Positions 7,676 to 15,906 of a DNA stretch of 64,000 nt are shown here, piece by piece. Made by a program: the position numbers and the translations under genes. The stretch comes from Variovorax paradoxus (lineage in GTDB: Bacteria; Pseudomonadota; Gammaproteobacteria; Burkholderiales; Burkholderiaceae_C), in assembly GCF_000834655.1 (NCBI RefSeq), contig NZ_JXQQ01000007.1, positions 62,001 through 126,000 on the forward strand, in the 5' to 3' direction. The notes beneath the pieces were generated by a model. It did not search any database, had not been told where the DNA came from, and saw only the letters and a program-made list of their open reading frames with translations. The stretch's first letter is position 1, and each line of letters opens with the position of its first letter.

Positions 7676-8605
7676 CTAGGGAAACAGCCGGGCCGCGACG
7701 TCTTCGAAAGACACGGTGTCGGTCCCCGTGTGCGTCTGCGGGTAGGTGGATTCGGTCATCACGAACTGCGGATAGGCGCGCGACTGCAGGCGCTTGCGCA
7801 TGTCGTCGACGTTGCCGAAGTTGCAGTCCTTGGGGCTGTCGCAGCGCGTGAGCACCAGCGTTGCGGGCAAGGGCTTGCCGCTGCCCCAGGCGTCGAACAT
7901 CCGCTGCTCCAGCGCGTTGTTCTGAGGCGTTTGCGAATCGAACGAGGCTTCGAACGCAAGAAAGTGCGAGAACGTGAGCATGCCGCTCGCCCCCTCCATG
8001 AAGAGCGCCAGGCCCGCCATGCTCCCGCTGAGCGACAGGCCGGTGAGCATGCGCTTGCGCGGGTCGGCGCGGTACTTCGCCTCGATGAAGGGCACCAGCT
8101 CCTGCGTGAGGAAGTCGTGGTACGCGTGCGCGCCGGGCAGCATGTAGTCGAGCTCGCGGCGCGACGTGCCGCCGATGCCGACAAGAATCGCCTGCGCCCG
8201 CCGCTTGTCGAGGATGTCCTTGAAGTTCGCGAAGCGTGTGCCCGGCGGATTGAAGACCGCGTCGCCATCCATCGCGTAGACGACCGGGTACGCCGCCACC
8301 GAGCCGCCGTCGTACGAGGCCGGCAGGTAGATCTGCAGGGGGTAGGCGGCGCCCGTCCTGGCCGACGTGATGCTGTCGGAGACCACGCGGCTCGCAGCCG
8401 CGAGCACGAACTCCGATGGCGAAGGGTCGGCGGCGCCCGGCTGCGGCCTGGCACCGGTCGAGAACACCGGTGCGACCGGCACGAGGGCCGCGAGGCTGTT
8501 GCCGGCCCCGGTGCCACCGCCTCCGCCTATGTACGCGGCGCCCGCGAGCAAGACCACCCACCCCACGGTGGAGAGGAATCGGCACACCGATCGTCCGGAC
8601 GGCAT
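7676..8605 (-). CDS. Alpha/beta-hydrolase esterase, enterochelin-esterase-like
   Basis: This 309-residue protein has an N-terminal membrane anchor or signal (VGWVVLLAGAAYIGGGGG) and an esterase-D-type domain. LQIYLPASYDGG opens the domain, VVYAMDGDAVF follows, and the nucleophile elbow is GLSLSGSMAGL. A late Asp and the THTGTD histidine could complete the triad. Secreted members hydrolyse acyl esters, including siderophore esters, but no siderophore genes are nearby. The start at MPSGRS has GGAAG upstream; a 38-codon longer reading through the intergenic region is rejected. Confidence 0.8.
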   Translation of the reverse strand: MPSGRSVCRFLSTVGWVVLLAGAAYIGGGGGTGAGNSLAALVPVAPVFSTGARPQPGAADPSPSEFVLAAASRVVSDSITSARTGAAYPLQIYLPASYDGGSVAAYPVVYAMDGDAVFNPPGTRFANFKDILDKRRAQAILVGIGGTSRRELDYMLPGAHAYHDFLTQELVPFIEAKYRADPRKRMLTGLSLSGSMAGLALFMEGASGMLTFSHFLAFEASFDSQTPQNNALEQRMFDAWGSGKPLPATLVLTRCDSPKDCNFGNVDDMRKRLQSRAYPQFVMTESTYPQTHTGTDTVSFEDVAARLFP

Positions 8606-8816
8606 TGCAACTTCCAGGTTGTGAAGGGCAGGGGGAGGACCCCTTCCCGAAAGGGTGCCACGCGAGCCCCGCAGAGTCTGCGAAAGCAGGGTAGTTGGCA
8701 AGTGAAATATTCGTTTCAATGCCTAGACTCCGGTGCGGCCAGCCGCCCGCGACCGGCCACGCACTTCTCGCGGCGCATCGAGGCCGCAAGCCACTGAACC
8801 CGCACGGAGATCGACG

Positions 8817-9212
8817 ATGCAAGCGCAACAGAACATCCGGTTGGCACTCGATCGGCACTGGCTCGCCTCCGCCGTGGGCGACCAGGCCGCCGAGCACGAC
8901 ATCTATCACGACGATGCCGTGTGCGCGTACCCGCAGTCGGGCGAGGTCATCCACGGGCGCATCAACCTGCAGGCGCTTCGCAGCCATCACCCCGGCAGGC
9001 CATCGGGCTTCGAGGTGCGGCGCATCACGGGGGAGGGCGACGTGTGGGTCACCGAATACCGGATCGACTACGCGGGCAAGAGCGCCTTCACCGTGAGCAT
9101 CATGGAGTTTCGCGATGGCAAGGTGGCGCGCGAAACGCAGTACTTTGCCGACCCGTTCGATGCGCCCGCCTGGCGCGCCCAGTGGGTCGAGCCGACGCCG
9201 CGGCCGGCATAG
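8817..9212 (+). CDS. SnoaL-like / NTF2-fold protein
   Basis: This 131-residue protein shows the SnoaL polyketide-cyclase/ketosteroid-isomerase-like pattern: an N-terminal helix (RLALDRHWLASAVGDQAAEHDIYHDDAV), PQSGEVIHGRINLQ, a strand VTEYRIDYAGK, and VSIMEFRDGKVARETQYFADPF at the end. The role is unknown. GGAG lies about nine bases upstream of the ATG. It is divergent from the esterase across 211 bases and convergent with the LuxR-type gene. Confidence 0.8.
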   Translation: MQAQQNIRLALDRHWLASAVGDQAAEHDIYHDDAVCAYPQSGEVIHGRINLQALRSHHPGRPSGFEVRRITGEGDVWVTEYRIDYAGKSAFTVSIMEFRDGKVARETQYFADPFDAPAWRAQWVEPTPRPA

Positions 9213-9228
9213 CGCCTGGAGCCGCTCT

Positions 9229-10704
9229 TCAGATCCAACCCCGGGTGGACGCCTTCAAGGTCGCGGCCGCACGCGTCGAACATTCGAGCTTGAGGAACAG
9301 CCGCTCCACGTGCGTTCGCACCGTGCGCGGGCTGATGCCCAGCGCGCGGGCCACTTCCTTGGTGCTCTCGCCCTTGCTGATGCAGCGCAGCACCTCCAGC
9401 TCGCGCTCCGACAGCGGCTGCTCGCCGCCCTTCGCCGCCGCAGGCTTGGCGGGCGCATGCGACATCGCGGTGGCGAGCAGCGCATCGACAACGTGCGGAT
9501 CGAACCGGCCCGCCTCCGCGTCCTGCCTCATGCGCTCGGCCGCTTCCGCCTCGCTGAACTCCGCCCGCCACGGACGGCGCGTGCGCAGCGAAACCCACCG
9601 CTCCGCCGCCGCGACGAATTGCCCCTCCACCGGCATCGCCGTACCCGAGCGCCCGCGGAAATAACCCGAGCCATCGCGCCGCTCGAAGGCGAACGACGCA
9701 ATGTCCGCTTCGAGCGCGAGCCCGTCGATCTGCCCGGCGGCGCGCGACGTCCAGTACGGCACGAGCCGCATGCGTTCGAGCGACGAGGCCGGCAGCGGCT
9801 CCGGCGCGTTCCAGATCGCATTGGGCACCGACGCCCGCCCGATGCCGTGGATCAACCCGGCCTTGTACGTGCGGTGGCACAGGGCCGCATCGAGGCCTGC
9901 GCGCGCGCTGCCGTCGCGCGCGAGCTGCGCCACGCGGCGCGAATAACCCGTCATCCAGGGCAGCTTCAAGTCGATCACGTCGCCCACCAGCTCCAGGCCC
10001 ACGCGGTTGAGCATCGAGGCGGGCTGGTCGGCCACCTCGGTCCACGGCGGGGTAGGGGCGTCGAGCGTGGCCATCCACGTCGAGACCCACGGCTCGCTGG
10101 CTTCGACCAGCGTGGCGGGGTACACGCTGTTCGCGCGGCCGCGCGCCAGCGCGAGCGCCTCGTCCTGCCCATAGAGGCGGCTGAAGATCTCCAGGTCGCT
10201 CGCCAGCGCCACCACATACGTGGCGAGCGGCACCTCGTTGCCCTGCAGCAGGCCGGGCACGCCGCCGCCGTCGTAGGTCTCGAAGATGGCGCGCAGCGCC
10301 GCTTCGGTGTCGGCGCCCAGGCCCAGCGTGTTCGCGATGTCGCCGGCAATTTCGCAATGGATGTTGGCCATCGCGAGCATCGCGTTGGGAACGGGCGCGG
10401 TGCGCGGCTGCTGCTGCCTGGCGCGCGGCTTCTGCGATGCAAGCAGCGCCTGCCGGCCCTGCACGTCGTCGTCCAGAAAGTCCGCGAACTCCTGCGCATT
10501 GGCCGTGCAGCCCGACCAGCGCAGCAGCGCGACGTGCCGGGCGGCCTCCACCTGCGATGCGTCGCAGCGCGCCTGGGTCGCGATCATTCCCGCGAGCCAC
10601 GCGGTGCGCAGCGAATGGTCGGTCGGCTGGCCCATGCTCAGGTCGCCGATGAAGGCGAGCGCGCGGACAGCGTCGAAAACCGCAATGGTCGAGTCGTCGG
10701 ACAT
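9229..10704 (-). CDS. LuxR-type regulator with degenerate HD-GYP domain
   Basis: This protein is about 491 residues. Residues 230-355 align with an HD-GYP phosphodiesterase core, including GLIHGIGRASVPNAIWNAPEPL and RRDGSGYFRG. The catalytic HD is HG (286-287), the usual GHSRR is GYSRR (Tyr254), and the HP pair is VP. Thus metal-binding residues are missing while the fold motifs remain. Residues 430-475 (LSERELEVLRCISKGES, then TVRTHVERL) form a LuxR/GerE helix-turn-helix. An earlier YDGGGVPGLL motif (144-153) suggests a second relic GYP module. This is probably a ligand-responsive transcription factor rather than a hydrolase. No clear Shine-Dalgarno was found; MTDKAR at 10764 is an alternative start. 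Confidence 0.8.
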   Translation of the reverse strand: MSDDSTIAVFDAVRALAFIGDLSMGQPTDHSLRTAWLAGMIATQARCDASQVEAARHVALLRWSGCTANAQEFADFLDDDVQGRQALLASQKPRARQQQPRTAPVPNAMLAMANIHCEIAGDIANTLGLGADTEAALRAIFETYDGGGVPGLLQGNEVPLATYVVALASDLEIFSRLYGQDEALALARGRANSVYPATLVEASEPWVSTWMATLDAPTPPWTEVADQPASMLNRVGLELVGDVIDLKLPWMTGYSRRVAQLARDGSARAGLDAALCHRTYKAGLIHGIGRASVPNAIWNAPEPLPASSLERMRLVPYWTSRAAGQIDGLALEADIASFAFERRDGSGYFRGRSGTAMPVEGQFVAAAERWVSLRTRRPWRAEFSEAEAAERMRQDAEAGRFDPHVVDALLATAMSHAPAKPAAAKGGEQPLSERELEVLRCISKGESTKEVARALGISPRTVRTHVERLFLKLECSTRAAATLKASTRGWI

Positions 10705-10882
10705 GAGGAGGGGGCCTGGGGGCAAAAGCCCAGCATCGCACAGTCTTCGGGCCTTGTCGGTCATTCGACCGATACCGCGTCTGGGGCTGCCCCAACAGAA
10801 TTGTCTGCACCCGCCTCGCTCGAGGGGCGACGGTCTTTCTTCCTTCTTGTTTTCTCTATATGCGGCCTTTGCCGCCATTGAC

Positions 10883-11473
10883 ATGCCTGACACCAACCCA
10901 TCCCAACTCCAGCGAGCCGCTTGGCTTCGCAAGCTTTACTTCACCCGCGCTGCGTTTTCCTTCGTGTGGGTCGCGCTCGCCTTCACCGTGGCCAAGGGGT
11001 CGCCCATCGTCGCGACCGCGCTGCTCGTCGTCTACCCCGCGTGGGACGCGCTGGCGAACCTGTGGGACGCCCGGATGACCGGGGGCGCGAAGGCCAACCC
11101 CACGCAGGTGCTGAACGCCTGGATGAGCGCGCTGGTCACCGTGGCCGTGGTGGTTTCGCTCGGGCTCCACCTGCAGGTCATTCTGTTGATCTTCGGCACC
11201 TGGGCGATCGTGGCGGGGCTGCTTCAGCTGGCGACGGCCATTCGCCGACGCAAGGCCGATCGGGGGCAGTGGGTGATGATGCTGAGCGGCGCGCAGTCTG
11301 CGCTGGCCGGCGGGTTCTTCGTGGCGCAGCAGGGGAGTGCTGCACCTGTGGTGCAGACGTTTGCGGGGTATGCGGGGGTGGGGGCGGTCTACTTCCTGAT
11401 TTCGGGGCTGGTGATCTTGTTTCGGCAAGCCAAGAGCCGGCCCCAGAACTTCGCTCGCAAGGATGTTGGTTGA
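10883..11473 (+). CDS. DUF308-like membrane protein
   Basis: This 196-residue protein has about six hydrophobic segments: FSFVWVALAFTVAKG, ATALLVVYPAWDALANLW, ALVTVAVVVSLGLHL, ILLIFGTWAIVAGLLQLATAI, a segment around SGAQSALAGGFF, and GVGAVYFLISGLVILF. The arrangement resembles the DUF308/HdeD-type inner-membrane proteins; function unknown. The ATG at 10883 follows the divergent promoter region shared with the HD-GYP-LuxR gene, so co-regulation is possible. Confidence 0.75.
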   Translation: MPDTNPSQLQRAAWLRKLYFTRAAFSFVWVALAFTVAKGSPIVATALLVVYPAWDALANLWDARMTGGAKANPTQVLNAWMSALVTVAVVVSLGLHLQVILLIFGTWAIVAGLLQLATAIRRRKADRGQWVMMLSGAQSALAGGFFVAQQGSAAPVVQTFAGYAGVGAVYFLISGLVILFRQAKSRPQNFARKDVG

Positions 11474-11635
11474 GCATCACGTCAACGCTGGGCGCGTTGT
11501 GAAAACCTGCGCGTAGCCGGGATCTGCGAAATCTGTCGTGCGAACACGGTGACTCGGAGTTGGCAGGCGCGATGCCTCTGCCTGCGCCCACTCCGGTTCC
11601 CTCTGCTCATGCCCCGCCGCCGGGGCATGGCCGCA

Positions 11636-11908
11636 TCAGCTTCGTGCCGCCCGTTCGCTCTCGCACCGTTGATGGAGTTCCCCCGCCTCATCCACCAAAT
11701 CAGCAATCAGCCAGAACACGTTGTCCAGGTGCTTCGACCCCGCGCCATCGAACCAGTCGATGCCATCGCCGTAGCAGCACCACAGCAGCGACTTCAACTG
11801 CGTGAGCCTGTTTTCAAGAAGATCCGCCGCGCTGGGCCCTTCCGGGGGAGTGGTCGAGTTGCCGCGGGATGTGGGCGTGGGACGCCCGGCCATAATTCGA
11901 TCAGCCAT
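11636..11908 (-). CDS. Small hypothetical protein behind a structured leader
   Basis: This 90-residue protein has a polar, Thr/Pro-rich first third and a coherent helical, Trp/Cys-containing second part: DLLENRLTQLKSLLWCCYG and HLDNVFWLIADLVDEAGELH. There is no signal peptide, and I do not recognise the family with confidence. The ATG at 11908 is preceded by GGAAAGAG about ten bases upstream. The 200 bases before it contain four hairpins in a row, an unusual leader for a small gene. The protein itself looks real because the hydrophobic pattern of its second half is regular. Confidence 0.6.
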   Translation of the reverse strand: MADRIMAGRPTPTSRGNSTTPPEGPSAADLLENRLTQLKSLLWCCYGDGIDWFDGAGSKHLDNVFWLIADLVDEAGELHQRCESERAARS

Positions 11909-11916
11909 TTGTTGTG

Positions 11917-12099
11917 CTCTTTCCAAGAGGGTTGCACGTCATGTGGTCAGACGGCTGGGGTGCTGACACACCCCGGCCGTCGCCTTTTGTGCCCCGCGTT
12001 TTCCATCGAGTGCGCATCGCACCGATGGCCCGCCGCGAGGCGAAGCGGTCGTTCATCCAGGCGTGTTGTGTGTGATGCCTTCCTTGCCCACTGTGTGGG
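11917..12099 (-). ncRNA. Strongly structured leader or small RNA, four hairpins
   Basis: Four hairpins lie head to tail upstream of the small gene. They are CTCTT-TCC-AAGAG (11917-11929); CGGCTGGGGTG-CTGACA-CACCCCGGCCG arms (11951-11980, one mismatch); CCATCG-A-GTGCG-CAT-CGCACCGATGG arms (12003-12028, one bulge); and CCCA-CTGTG-TGGG (12087-12099). They are given in plus-strand form; the gene they lead is on the minus strand. Such clustering suggests a regulatory leader or an independent RNA, for example a phage-type C4-like antisense RNA. That identity is only a guess. The rest of 12100-12409 has no supportable gene apart from the LRR upstream region. Confidence 0.4.
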
Positions 12100-12409
12100 T
12101 CGTCGAGTGACAGGGGCATCCACTTTAGAGAGAGGCAGCGCGGGCGGGGAAACTGAATGCGCTAGTAATTCTCGGAACGCGAAGGTTTCGCTTCGTCGCT
12201 GCAAATTGCCGATGCGTGGGAGGTGAGGGCGCGCAGATTTCGGCGTCACCTGGCGCGGGCAGAATCACCCGGTTTTTTTCTGCGAGTGTTCGGGTTCGAT
12301 GCGCGGCATCTGTACAGAGCGCCCTCAGTGCAGGCTGCAATTGCCGCATCGCTCGACCGCAAGCGCAGCGAATCGAATCGACCGCAAACACAACCCGGGA
12401 GCCAGCAAC

Positions 12410-13402
12410 GTGCGACACCACTTCGGCGACTTTCTCGATCGCGATGGAAGCTACTGGACGATCGTTCCCAACAGGGAGCGCTACGCCCATCGCATCGACG
12501 ACGTGCCCGAGGGCAGCGCAGACATCACGATCACGACGATCGGAAAGGAAGACGAGAACTGGGCCCGCGCGCTCTCGTTTCCGAACCTGGTCGAGCTCAC
12601 GCTGCACGAGCCCACGGCGGAGCAACTGACCGCGATCGGCGCGATGCCATCGATCAAGCGCCTGCGCATCACGCATGCGAGGCCGCAGACGCTCGACTTC
12701 ATCCGCACGATGCGTGGGGTGGAGGAGCTCGTGCTGGAGTACGTCTCCGGCTTCAGCGACCTGTCGCCGCTGGGCGAGTTGCCGAATCTTCGGGCGCTGC
12801 ACATGGAGAACCTGCGCCGGGTGTCGAGCTTCGGCGGCCTGGCGGGCGCGGCAAGCCTCAGGTACCTGGCGATCTACGGCACGACCGATTGGGAGCAGCC
12901 GATCGAGGACTTCGAGTTTCTTCGCGGGCTCTCGCAGCTGGAGGTGTTCGCGCTGTGGCAGGCCAAATGCCGCGCGCCGTATCCGGCCATGCGCCCTGCG
13001 ATTCACCTGCGCCAGCTGAAGAAGCTGCGCATCCACCGGAGCTATCTCGCGACGGACGAGTTCGCGTTGCTGGAGGAGGCGCTCGGCGGCGTCGAGGGTA
13101 CAGCCTGGGGGCCGTTCGAAACGGTGGCGCGTTCGCAGATTCCGCTGCCCGCCGACGATGCGCGCGCCCGTCTTTCGGACGACGTGATCCGCGCGAGCCA
13201 TCCGGAGGTTTCGTTGCATTACAACGGCCAGCGCTTCATCGACGACCCCACGTCGCGATGGTTCGAGTTCACGGGGCGCGCTGCCGGAAGGGTGAAGTGC
13301 AGCAGCGCTTCTGCGGAGGCGAAGTGCCTGGAGAAATCGCAGCTCTACGAGGGCATGAGGCAGCGGGCGCGGGCGCTTGTCGAGCAGGAGCGCGCCGCGT
13401 AG
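12410..13402 (+). CDS. Leucine-rich-repeat domain protein
   Basis: This protein is about 330 residues from a GTG start. Residues about 50-210 contain irregular leucine-rich repeats of about 22-24 residues: LSFPNLVELTLHEPT, MPSIKRLRITHARP, MRGVEELVLEYVSG, LGELPNLRALHMENLRR, AASLRYLAIYG, LSQLEVFALWQ, LRQLKKLRIHRSY. The C-terminal part (about 250-330) is not repetitive. No signal peptide is seen, so it is probably cytoplasmic. Such proteins bind other proteins; a partner cannot be named. The GTG fits the start of homology and follows a GGGA; the longer ATG reading from 12299 adds basic residues without repeats. Confidence 0.7.
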   Translation: MRHHFGDFLDRDGSYWTIVPNRERYAHRIDDVPEGSADITITTIGKEDENWARALSFPNLVELTLHEPTAEQLTAIGAMPSIKRLRITHARPQTLDFIRTMRGVEELVLEYVSGFSDLSPLGELPNLRALHMENLRRVSSFGGLAGAASLRYLAIYGTTDWEQPIEDFEFLRGLSQLEVFALWQAKCRAPYPAMRPAIHLRQLKKLRIHRSYLATDEFALLEEALGGVEGTAWGPFETVARSQIPLPADDARARLSDDVIRASHPEVSLHYNGQRFIDDPTSRWFEFTGRAAGRVKCSSASAEAKCLEKSQLYEGMRQRARALVEQERAA

Positions 13403-13470
13403 CTGCTGCGTTGCTTGATGGAGGAGAAGGTGCAGGCGACGCCACGGCAACGCGCCTGTAATGACGTGAA

Positions 13471-13548
13471 ATGGATCGGCGGACGAAGAGGCGCCACAGT
13501 GCGCCTCGTCGATCCATCCGCTCATTCACTCACTCATTGACTCACTCA
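13471..13548. repeat. Imperfect inverted repeat and tetranucleotide tract before patatin gene
   Basis: ATGGATCG...ACGA...GGCGC (13471-13494) pairs with GCGCC-TCGT-CGATCCAT (13501-13517) with small bulges around a CACAGT loop. It is followed by a run of TCAC/TCAT/TGAC units (13523-13548) that ends just before the Shine-Dalgarno of the patatin gene. The hairpin may end transcription from the LRR gene or shape the patatin leader; neither is shown. Confidence 0.35.
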
Positions 13549-13564
13549 AGCAAGGAGCACTGCC

Positions 13565-14581
13565 ATGTCTTTCAAGATTCTCTGCTGCGACGGCGGCGGT
13601 ATTCGCGGCGTGATCACTGCGCTGCTGATCCAGGACCTGGACCGCAGCTTCGGCATCGTCAAGAACGCAAACGGCTTTGCCGGCACCTCCACCGGCGGCC
13701 TGATCTCGCTGGGCCTGGTAAGCGACGTGGGCATCGACGCGATCGTCAATCTCTACGAGAACGAAGGCGACAAGATCTTCGAGCCCAACGGCTGGCTGCT
13801 GAACGCGCAGCTCAAGCAGCAAGACCGGGCGCCGGCGCAGTCGGCAGCAGAGCTGCTGGGCAGCGGCCCGGGCATCTTCAGATGCCAGTACGTCAACACG
13901 GGCTTGAAGACGGTCGCCCAGCAGCTGGTGGGCACCGGCGCGATGTCTTCGGCGAGCCGCTTCGTGGCGGTCAATTCCGCGCGGCTGTGGGACTCGGGTG
14001 ACGGCAGCTGGTCGCCTTGCACCATCTCCAACGGGCCCAGGAACACCTATCGAGGCATCAGCATGGTGGACGCGGCGCTCGCCACCTCGGCCGCGCCGAC
14101 GTACTTTCCGCCGTACCAGGTGGGCGACTTCGGCTACTTCGCCGACGGCGGCACCTTCGCCAACAACCCCTCGATGACGGCGATCGTGGAAGCGATCTAC
14201 CAGGGCTACGCGCCCGCCACGTCGGACATCGTGATGTTGTCGCTGGGCACCGGCGCGAACCCGGTGGGCGTGCCGCCGAGCTCGGTGCCAGATCCGCTGG
14301 CCTGGGGCGTCACTCACTGGCTCTGGCCGTTCAGCAACGGCCCGGTGCCGGCGACCGCGCTGCTCAACCTCACCATGGACGCCACCGCGGACCTGGCGGC
14401 GATTCAGGCACAGCAACTGCTCGGCAACAACTACATGCGCGGCAACGTGCCGCTGAGCCAGCCGTTCGCCCTGGACGACTACAAGAACGTGGGCGAGCTG
14501 GTGAGCGCAACGCAGAGCTACATCGCGCACTCGCCCGAGTGGGCGGCGGTTCGCAGCTGGGTGGAGCAGAACTGGACGTGA
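13565..14581 (+). CDS. Patatin-like phospholipase
   Basis: This 338-residue protein has all patatin signatures. The oxyanion motif is DGGGIRG (residues 10-16), the nucleophile Ser lies in GTSTGG (39-44), and the catalytic Asp lies in DGG of YFADGGTFANNP (about 193-200). Patatins are Ser-Asp dyad lipid acyl hydrolases acting on phospholipids or other esters. It has no signal peptide and is compact like CapV-type or storage-granule-associated patatins. No nucleotide cyclase (CBASS) gene lies beside it, so a defence role is not supported. A strong AAGGAG precedes the ATG. Confidence 0.9.
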   Translation: MSFKILCCDGGGIRGVITALLIQDLDRSFGIVKNANGFAGTSTGGLISLGLVSDVGIDAIVNLYENEGDKIFEPNGWLLNAQLKQQDRAPAQSAAELLGSGPGIFRCQYVNTGLKTVAQQLVGTGAMSSASRFVAVNSARLWDSGDGSWSPCTISNGPRNTYRGISMVDAALATSAAPTYFPPYQVGDFGYFADGGTFANNPSMTAIVEAIYQGYAPATSDIVMLSLGTGANPVGVPPSSVPDPLAWGVTHWLWPFSNGPVPATALLNLTMDATADLAAIQAQQLLGNNYMRGNVPLSQPFALDDYKNVGELVSATQSYIAHSPEWAAVRSWVEQNWT

Positions 14582-14700
14582 GCGGCGCGGCTCCCGCCGG
14601 GGCAGGTCAGGGCAAGGTGGGCAGGGGTGGGTGAGACTGGGTTGTCGCTTGCACAGCGGTGCGGTAGCCTCCCGGCTCCATCACTGCCAGGAGTCTCCCG

Positions 14701-15381
14701 ATGTCCGGTCGCTTGCTTCTTTCCACTGGCGCTGCCGTCGCAGCCGCCGCACTGATCATCGGTTGCGGTGCCATGGGTTCATCGGGCGGCAAGCCGATGA
14801 GCTTCTTCATCACCAGCACCAACCCCGGCAAGGGCGGCGACCTCGGCGGCCTGGCCGGCGCCGACCGCTTCTGCCAGTCGCTGGCCACGAGCGCGGGGGC
14901 GGGCAACAAGAACTGGCGCGCCTACCTGAGCACCACGGCCGCGGGCGGGCAACCGGCCGTCAACGCGCGCGACCGGATCGGCGCCGGCCCATGGACCAAC
15001 GCCAAGGGCGTGGTCGTCGCCACCAGCGTGGCCGACCTGCACAGCGCCAACGCCAAGGTCGGCAAGGACACATCGCTCACCGAGAAGGGCGAGGTCGTCT
15101 CCGGCTTCGGCGATCCGGTCAACCGCCACGACATCCTCACCGGCTCGCGGCCCGACGGCACCCTGGCCTTGCCCGAGGCCGGCAAGGACACCACGTGCGG
15201 CAACTGGACCCGGAGCGACGGCGGCTCCGCCATCGTGGGCCACCACGACCACAAGGGCACCAACCCCGATCCGGTCGCCAATGCCTCGTGGAACTCCTCG
15301 CACGGCACGCGCGGCTGCAGCGTCGACCAGCTCAAGATGAGCGGCAGCGCCGGGCTGATGTACTGCTTCGCGACGAACTGA
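14701..15381 (+). CDS. Lipoprotein with lectin/endostatin-like Cys pattern
   Basis: This 226-residue protein has a lipoprotein signal ending LIIGC (Cys22). The mature part contains GGLAGADRFCQSLATSAG, NWRAYLST, WTNAKGVVVA, CGNWTRSDGGS and a final LMYCFATN. This order (FC...WRAYLS...W.N..G...CxxW......CF) resembles secreted bacterial proteins with a collagen-XV/endostatin-like or C-type-lectin-like fold. The function is unknown; the protein is probably tethered to the outer membrane. The downstream VOC gene starts 16 bases later, so they may share a transcript. Confidence 0.75.
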   Translation: MSGRLLLSTGAAVAAAALIIGCGAMGSSGGKPMSFFITSTNPGKGGDLGGLAGADRFCQSLATSAGAGNKNWRAYLSTTAAGGQPAVNARDRIGAGPWTNAKGVVVATSVADLHSANAKVGKDTSLTEKGEVVSGFGDPVNRHDILTGSRPDGTLALPEAGKDTTCGNWTRSDGGSAIVGHHDHKGTNPDPVANASWNSSHGTRGCSVDQLKMSGSAGLMYCFATN

Positions 15382-15397
15382 CGTTCCGGGGAAGTCC

Positions 15398-15817
15398 ATG
15401 GCAAAGATGATCTTCGTCAGCCTCCCCGTTGCTGACCTCCGGGCCTCGATCGCCTTCTACGAGGCGCTCGGCTTCCGGCAGAACCCGAAGTTCAGCGACG
15501 ACGCTTCGGCGTGCATGGTGTGGAGCGATGCCATCCACGCGATGCTGCTGACGCACGACAAATGGCGCACCTTCACCGAGCGACCGCTGCCGGCGCCCGG
15601 AACTGCGGGGGTGATGCTGTCGCTGTCGCTGGAGAGCCGCGAGGCCGTGGACGCGATGAACCTTGCCGCAACAGGCAACGGCGGGAAGGCGGATGTCAAT
15701 CCGGTGCAGGACCTGGGGTTCATGTACGCCCGGGATCTCGCCGACCCCGACGACCACCTGTGGGGAGCTTTCTGGATGGACCCGGAGGCGGCTGGAGCTT
15801 CCGAGCCCAAGGGCTGA
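15398..15817 (+). CDS. VOC family protein
   Basis: This 139-residue protein begins MAKMIFVSLPVADLRASIAFYEALGFR, the typical first VOC module, and ends with DLGFMYARDLADPDDHLWGAFWMDP, the second-module metal-ligand region. The central HAMLLTHDKWRTF segment matches lactoylglutathione-lyase-like paralogues of unknown substrate. It lies 16 bases after the lipoprotein gene and converges on the sensor-kinase gene. Confidence 0.85.
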   Translation: MAKMIFVSLPVADLRASIAFYEALGFRQNPKFSDDASACMVWSDAIHAMLLTHDKWRTFTERPLPAPGTAGVMLSLSLESREAVDAMNLAATGNGGKADVNPVQDLGFMYARDLADPDDHLWGAFWMDPEAAGASEPKG

Positions 15818-15906
15818 ACAGGCGCCCCCGGTCGGTTGCGGTTCTTCGCGTTCCGCGAATTGGAGCGGGCGCCCTAACGCAACGCATTCCCCGCTGACCG
15901 CCCCGT

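Noticed and set aside
9115..10881. 588-codon plus-strand frame opposite the HD-GYP-LuxR gene
   Set aside because: Composition is Arg/His-rich and lacks any domain. The minus-strand gene shows HD-GYP and LuxR motifs.
13565..14581. Patatin as a CBASS-type defence effector
   Set aside because: No CD-NTase, HORMA or E1/E2-type gene is adjacent; the neighbours are an LRR protein and a lipoprotein.
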